A stretch of 28,194 nucleotides of DNA, taken from contig JAEWOJ010000069.1 in NCBI GenBank assembly GCA_023399815.1, positions 1 through 28,194 of the forward strand, in the 5' to 3' direction. The translations under genes were made by a program, and so were the position numbers. The stretch's first letter is position 1; each line of letters starts with the position of its first letter. Origin of the DNA: Pseudomonadota bacterium. Its GTDB lineage: Bacteria; Pseudomonadota; Gammaproteobacteria; Xanthomonadales; Xanthomonadaceae. The notes below the pieces were generated by a model. That model did not search any database. It saw nothing but the letters and a program-made list of their open reading frames with translations, and was not told where the DNA came from. Positions 24,229 to 28,194 of the stretch are shown here, piece by piece.

Positions 24229-24767
24229 AGTGGCGACGGCGTGTCAGCCAGGCTGTAGTGGCCGGGCTGCTTGCCGAGTGCTCGGTGCATGCGAGCGGTC
24301 ATCCCGTCGGAGAGCACGTCCGCGCTCATCATCTCGAGGAAGAGCGCGCCGGCATTTCCGAGATCGAACCAGTCCCGCTGCCAGGCCCACTCCATGTCGC
24401 CGGCGTAGCGGAACCAGCTCCCGCCGATCCCGGCGATCTCGTAGGTGGAGCCGTCGTCGCGGCGGGCGTCCGCGACCTGGCGCCACAGACCGATGACCTG
24501 TCCGACCTTCTCGTCGATGAGGATCTGCTCGTACGGGTAGGTCCAGCCGTCGAGGCCGTCCATCTCCAGGCCGATGGCCCAGTCCCTGATCTGGTCCCGG
24601 CCGACGGCCATGAAGTTGACGTTCGGCCCGTAGTTCCACCCGTAGGTGGCGTCCTGTGCGTAGCACTCGGCCATGACTCGCCAGTCGCCCGAGGCCTCGG
24701 CCTGACGGTTCACGTCGAGCCACTTCTCGACCATCGCTTCGAGCTCGTCGCGTGGGTATGCAGTCAT
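24210..24767 (-). CDS. SnoaL-like (NTF2-fold) protein
   Basis: A 185-aa protein with an NTF2-type cone fold: an N-terminal helix pair (LEAMVEKWLDVNRQAEASGDW), the motif MAECYAQDATYGWNYGPNV, then beta strands with VGQVIGLWRQVA and IGGSWFRYAGDMEW. This fold covers polyketide cyclases, ketosteroid isomerases and many small hydrolases or binding proteins; the sequence does not tell which. GGGGG about nine bases upstream supports the ATG. It lies 61 bp after the P450 gene and overlaps the dehydrogenase. Next to a sterol-type P450, an isomerase or dehydratase role on a hydrophobic substrate is plausible but inferred. Confidence 0.8.
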   Translation of the reverse strand: MTAYPRDELEAMVEKWLDVNRQAEASGDWRVMAECYAQDATYGWNYGPNVNFMAVGRDQIRDWAIGLEMDGLDGWTYPYEQILIDEKVGQVIGLWRQVADARRDDGSTYEIAGIGGSWFRYAGDMEWAWQRDWFDLGNAGALFLEMMSADVLSDGMTARMHRALGKQPGHYSLADTPSPLWPDER

Positions 24768-24828
24768 CGGTTGGTTCCCCCTGGTGATGTGATCGGACTC
24801 GACCCGGTCCGGGCCGTCGGAGCAGGCG

Positions 24829-26169
24829 TCAGTTCGAGCGGCGTCGGAACGTCACCGAGCACGGCTGCTGGAGCTGGACGACCATCTTCGAGAGATCGTT
24901 CTGGTAGGAGTCGAGCGGCTGGGCGGCCTCGAACTCCCAGTCCTTCAGCACGGTCAGGAAGATCGCCTTCAGCTGCATCAGCGCGAACGCCGCGCCGACG
25001 CACCGATGACGGCCTGCGCCGAACGGCACCCAGCTCCACGGGTTCTCGACGTCCTCATGGTGAGGATCGATGTATCGCGCAGGAACGAACTTCTCCGGGT
25101 TCGGGAAGGCCTCGGGTCGCCGGTTCGACGAGGTGACCGACACGCCGACCATCTGGCCGGGTTCGATCACGGTGCCGGCGATCTCCTGTTGCTGTTGGGC
25201 CACGCGCAACAAGATGATGAGCGGCGGATGCAGCCGGAGCGCCTCCTTGATGCACGCCTCCAAGAGCGGCATCTCCCTGAGCGCCTGGTAGCTGACGGCC
25301 TCACCTTCGGACATGAGGCCGTCGACCTCGGCCACCACCGCAGCCATCGTCTCCGGGTGACGCAGCAGCTCGATGAGCGTCCAGGCTGCAGTGCCGGAGG
25401 TGGTGTGGTGCCCGGCGAACATCATCGAGATGAACATGCCGGTGACCTCGTCGGCGGAGAAGCGGAGCGTGCCGCCCTCGTTCTCGATTGACATCAGGAC
25501 GTCGAGCAGATCCCGGTCGTCGTCGGCGGGCGGCGGCTCCACGAGTCGCTGGTCCATGATGTCCTGGACCAGCGCGACGAGCTCGACCCGAGCGGCGTCT
25601 CGACGACGGAAGCTCTCGATGTCCGCATAGGGATCGACGTATGCGATCGCGTCGGTACCGCGTTCGAGGTCGTGATACAGCCGTGAGAAACGACCGTCGA
25701 GCGCCTCGCGGAAGCGCGAGCCGATGAGACACGCCGATGACGTGTAGATCGTGAGCTCGGCGAACCAGTCGAGCAGGTCGATCTCGCCGCCTGCGTCGGT
25801 CCACGACTCGACCATCCGGTCGACCTCGTTGCTGATCGTCGAGGCGTGGCCGCGCATGAACTTGTCGCGCAAGGCCTGGTTGTGGAGCATCTCGCGGCGA
25901 CGTTCCGGTGGAGCGTCGAACACGACGCCTTCGCCGAAGATCGGCGTCATGAACGGGTAGGCCTCAGCCTGGTCGAGGACGTCTTCGGTGGCACGGAAGA
26001 ACCACTCGTTCGCCTCCGGGCTCGACATGAGCACGACGTCGCGCCCTCCGAGCATGAAGCGGCCAACTTCGCCGCACTCGGCTCGCACCCGGTCCATCAG
26101 CGCGATCGGATCACGCCGAAGGTCCTCCAGGTGTCCGGTGACCGGATCTGCCCCACTCAGCATCTTCAC
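24829..26169 (-). CDS. Cytochrome P450, CYP51-like
   Basis: A 446-aa soluble P450. From GTG 26169, the I-helix is MMFAGHHTTSGTAAW (near residue 250-265), the ExxR motif is EALR (Glu309, Arg312), and the haem loop is FGAGRHRCVGAA (Cys390 as the iron ligand). Several blocks closely recall mycobacterial CYP51 (sterol 14-alpha-demethylase): GEGVVFDA, LRLHPPLIILLRVA, VPARY and NDLSKMVVQLQQP. There is no membrane anchor, as in bacterial CYP51. Many actinobacteria carry several CYP51-related paralogues, so sterol demethylation is not proven. GTG 26169 is preferred, with GGGGGG five bases upstream; GTG 26199 and ATG 26163 are alternatives. It is first in the leftward operon and faces an SDR gene across a shared palindrome. 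Electrons must come from a ferredoxin encoded elsewhere. Confidence 0.88.
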   Translation of the reverse strand: MKMLSGADPVTGHLEDLRRDPIALMDRVRAECGEVGRFMLGGRDVVLMSSPEANEWFFRATEDVLDQAEAYPFMTPIFGEGVVFDAPPERRREMLHNQALRDKFMRGHASTISNEVDRMVESWTDAGGEIDLLDWFAELTIYTSSACLIGSRFREALDGRFSRLYHDLERGTDAIAYVDPYADIESFRRRDAARVELVALVQDIMDQRLVEPPPADDDRDLLDVLMSIENEGGTLRFSADEVTGMFISMMFAGHHTTSGTAAWTLIELLRHPETMAAVVAEVDGLMSEGEAVSYQALREMPLLEACIKEALRLHPPLIILLRVAQQQQEIAGTVIEPGQMVGVSVTSSNRRPEAFPNPEKFVPARYIDPHHEDVENPWSWVPFGAGRHRCVGAAFALMQLKAIFLTVLKDWEFEAAQPLDSYQNDLSKMVVQLQQPCSVTFRRRSN

Positions 26170-26200
26170 GATGACCCCCCGGTCGGTAGTTCGAAGCACC

Positions 26201-26227
26201 TTGACAGGTGTAAGGGACTACTGTCAA
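26201..26227. promoter_or_regulatory. Inverted repeat TTGACAG-N13-CTGTCAA, candidate TetR operator
   Basis: Perfect 7-bp arms separated by 13 bp lie in the 63-bp gap between the divergent P450 and SDR start codons. Each arm also reads as a -35-like TTGACA for its own direction. A TetR gene ends the rightward operon, so this is probably its autoregulatory site. Confidence 0.65.
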
Positions 26228-26232
26228 CCAAC

Positions 26233-27231
26233 ATGTCATCACGTGTGTTCGTCACGGGCGGATCGGGGTTCATCGGTTCCCACACCGTCGCAGCGCTGCG
26301 CCGTCGGGGTCACGAGGTCACCGTCCTCGCTCGGTCCCCGGAGAAGCTCGACTCGGTGCTCGGCGCGCTCGGCTGTGATGCCGATGTTGCCCAGGGGGAC
26401 ATGACCGATGCATCTGTCGTCGCCGAAGCGATGCGCGGCTGCGACGGGGTCATCCACGCCGCGGGCAGCATCGGGGTCGACGGCGGTTCCGGTCCCGTGG
26501 ACACCTCCAACGTCGACGGCGTGCGCACGGTCATAGGCACCGCAGTCGAGCTCGGCGTCGACTCCATCGTCTACACCTCGTCGATCACCGCGCACCTCCC
26601 GAGCACGGACACGGTGCTCACCACGGCGAGCCCGCTCGTCGAGCCGTTGTCGAGCTACGGGGCGTCCAAACGTGAGGCCGAGGAACTCGTTCGAGGCTGG
26701 CAGGACGGTGGTGCGCCGATCGCGACGTTCACGATCGGTGGCGTCTACGGGCCCATCTCGCCACACCTCGACGGCAGTTTCGCGGCGATCATCGGTGCGC
26801 TCGGCGGATTCATGGTGGTGCCACCGGGCGGCCTCGGAGTCGTCGACGTCCGCGACCTCGCCGAGATGCTGGCGAGCGCCGTCGCGGCGGCCGACGGCCC
26901 ACGCCGATTCATGGCTGGTGGCCGCTACCAGAGCTGGGACGACTGGACCACGACACTCGCCGACGCCGCCGGTGTCTACATCGCCCGCCATGTCGTGACC
27001 GTCGAGGAGATGATCGAGATGGGGCGTCAGTTCGACGAGCAACGCGCAGCCGGCGGGCCGCCCGCACCGTTGTCCGAGGAGGCCGCTGTCATCATGACCG
27101 CAGGGGTGCCGACCGACGACACCGCCACCCTCGAGGCACTGGGCTGCTCCTACCGCCCGACAGCAGCGACCTTCCGGGATACGGTCGACTACCTCCGAGC
27201 CGCCGGGCACCTGGCGGAACCACCGACATGA
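26233..27231 (+). CDS. NAD-dependent epimerase/dehydratase-type SDR
   Basis: A 332-aa extended short-chain dehydrogenase/reductase. The nucleotide-binding motif VFVTGGSGFIGSHT starts at residue 5, then VIHAAGS and the catalytic set Ser (YTSS), Tyr and Lys (YGASK). The C-terminal part is the variable substrate domain. It resembles 3-beta-hydroxysteroid dehydrogenase and dihydroflavonol reductase-like enzymes. The ATG at 26233 lies six bases after the palindrome with no Shine-Dalgarno, so the transcript may be leaderless or nearly so; in-frame extension upstream is antisense to the P450 gene. Its stop overlaps the TetR start (ATGA). Together with the P450 it suggests modification of a hydrophobic, perhaps terpenoid or steroid-like, substrate. 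Confidence 0.87.
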   Translation: MSSRVFVTGGSGFIGSHTVAALRRRGHEVTVLARSPEKLDSVLGALGCDADVAQGDMTDASVVAEAMRGCDGVIHAAGSIGVDGGSGPVDTSNVDGVRTVIGTAVELGVDSIVYTSSITAHLPSTDTVLTTASPLVEPLSSYGASKREAEELVRGWQDGGAPIATFTIGGVYGPISPHLDGSFAAIIGALGGFMVVPPGGLGVVDVRDLAEMLASAVAAADGPRRFMAGGRYQSWDDWTTTLADAAGVYIARHVVTVEEMIEMGRQFDEQRAAGGPPAPLSEEAAVIMTAGVPTDDTATLEALGCSYRPTAATFRDTVDYLRAAGHLAEPPT

Positions 27232-27806
27232 CCTCGACCACCGCTCCACTCACGAACCCGCGCCAGCAGCTCAGCGAGCGACAGCGAGCCACCATCGTCA
27301 CCCTCCTCGATGGCGGCCTCGACGAGCTGCGCGACCACGGTTACGACCAGCTCAGCCTTCGCAAGGTCGCGGTGCGAGCCGGCGTGACACACACGACCGC
27401 CTACTCGTACTTCACCTCGAAAGCGCACCTCGTCGCCGAGATCTACTGGAGCCTGCTCCAAGGCATGCCCGCGGTTCAGCCCGACCTCACGGTGCATCGC
27501 GCCGACCGGATCAGTCGAGCGTTGGAAGCCCCAGCGCTCGTCCTCGCCGACGAACCCGCCTTGGCACAAGCCGCGCTCGCCGCGTTGCTGAGCACGGACA
27601 TCGAGGTCCAACGACTCCGCACCTCGATCGGTGTCGCGCTCGCCGACAGGGTCGTGACCGCCCTCGGACCAGCGACAGATCCCGACGTCATCGATGCTGT
27701 CCTCCTCGCCTTCAGCGGTGCGATGTTGCAGGCCGGCATGGGCTACTTCGACTTCGCCGGCGTCGTCGAGAGGATCCACACGCTCGCAGCGCTCCTGCCC
27801 GAGTAG
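27228..27806 (+). CDS. TetR-family transcriptional regulator
   Basis: A 192-aa repressor. The N-terminal helix-turn-helix (about residues 18-64) has LSLRKVAVRAGVTHTTAYSYF and the following TSKAHLVAEIY, which is typical. The C-terminal domain is helical and hydrophobic and would bind a small ligand. It is coupled to the SDR gene by ATGA. The likely target is the TTGACAG-N13-CTGTCAA palindrome between the SDR and P450 genes, which would let one ligand control both directions. Confidence 0.9.
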   Translation: MTSTTAPLTNPRQQLSERQRATIVTLLDGGLDELRDHGYDQLSLRKVAVRAGVTHTTAYSYFTSKAHLVAEIYWSLLQGMPAVQPDLTVHRADRISRALEAPALVLADEPALAQAALAALLSTDIEVQRLRTSIGVALADRVVTALGPATDPDVIDAVLLAFSGAMLQAGMGYFDFAGVVERIHTLAALLPE

Positions 27807-27915
27807 CCACCTCGTTCCTGCGCTCCGGTGCTGCCGGCATCCGATCGGCCTGACGGCGGGTGAGCGACCTCGTCATAGGATCCTGAGCATGAGGCGGCAC
27901 GGGTGGGGAGGGGAC

Positions 27916-28194
27916 ATGCCGACCGATGACGACCAGGCACGGCAGCGCATCCTCGAAGCCGCTCGAGACCTGATCCGCAGTCGCCCGGAGCGAGCGCCCT
28001 CGATCTCCGAAGTCGCGGAACGACTCTCGGTCACGCGTCAGACGGTGTACCGCTACTTCGCCAGCACCGAGGCGCTCCTGATCGCCTCGGTCAGCCAGGG
28101 AATCGACCAGTTCCTCGATGACATCGCCGACCACCTGCGAGACGTCAACGACGCCGCCGCTGCGGTGGTCGAGGGCATCGCGTACACCTACGAA
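27916..28194 (+). CDS. TetR-family regulator, N-terminal part (runs off window)
   Basis: An open frame of 93 codons continues past the window edge. ISEVAERLSVTRQTVYRYFAS is a clear TetR helix-turn-helix at about residues 34-54. The ATG at 27916 has GGGGAGGGG directly upstream; an earlier ATG at 27889 would place that site inside the gene. It follows the previous TetR gene by 109 bp and is probably an independent unit. The ligand domain is not visible, so no target can be guessed. Confidence 0.85.
   Translation, partial: MPTDDDQARQRILEAARDLIRSRPERAPSISEVAERLSVTRQTVYRYFASTEALLIASVSQGIDQFLDDIADHLRDVNDAAAAVVEGIAYTYE

Overview
The window is high-GC DNA with short intergenic gaps, many ATGA/GTGA start-stop overlaps and GTG starts, which points to an actinobacterium. 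The right flank carries a CYP51-like P450 next to a TetR gene and dehydrogenases, which would suit an Acidimicrobiia-type marine or freshwater lineage; that lineage is inference and was not tested.

Layout. (1) Positions 1-1665: one leftward gene of unknown function and about 350 bp of upstream DNA. (2) Positions 1666-19419: a probable integrative metal-resistance element of about 17.7 kb. It is bracketed by a perfect 19-bp direct repeat (1666-1684 and 19401-19419). A tyrosine integrase lies just inside the left repeat. The right repeat sits in the 3' half of a tRNA-Met(CAU)-like sequence. (3) Positions 19420-21263: the remains of a second integrative element, with an excisionase-like gene followed by a frameshifted, truncated tyrosine recombinase. 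(4) Positions 21422-28194: apparent chromosomal genes. A leftward set (P450, SnoaL-like, NAD-dependent dehydrogenase, CMD-family, solute-binding lipoprotein) is divergent from an SDR-tetR pair, and a second TetR gene runs off the window.

The metal island has three regulated modules. Module A (3138-5811) has a MerR regulator divergent from three coupled genes: a small membrane protein with a Cys-Cys pair, a Cys-rich CopZ-type [2Fe-2S]/zinc protein, and a flavin disulfide reductase. The reductase has a CALRGC active site and a Tyr where the family has its C-terminal catalytic His. It resembles a mercury operon, but MerA hallmarks are absent, so the metal is uncertain. Module B (6508-13653) is a copper system. 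CsoR, DUF6153 and DUF305 run left from two perfect 17-bp CsoR operators. CopZ, a duplicated His-rich exported protein, a CPC-type ATPase (CopA-like) and a CPH-type ATPase (CopB-like) run right. A DUF411 lipoprotein gene follows. Module C (14461-18987) is centred on a CmtR-type Cd/Pb sensor. CmtR, a P1B-type ATPase with Ala-Pro-Cys in place of Cys-Pro-Cys, and signal peptidase II (lspA) run right. A methyltransferase, a class III nucleotide cyclase fused to a YHS metal-binding domain, and a decayed second lspA run left.

The modules plausibly cooperate: cytoplasmic sensors derepress efflux ATPases, chaperones deliver metal, and exported lipoproteins (DUF305, DUF411), matured by lspA, buffer metal outside the membrane. 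The most novel-looking parts are the reductase/Fe-S/membrane-protein module, the cyclase-YHS fusion within a metal-sensor locus, and the apparent tandem accretion of integrative elements at a tRNA 3' end. All functions are read from sequence alone; no database search was possible.
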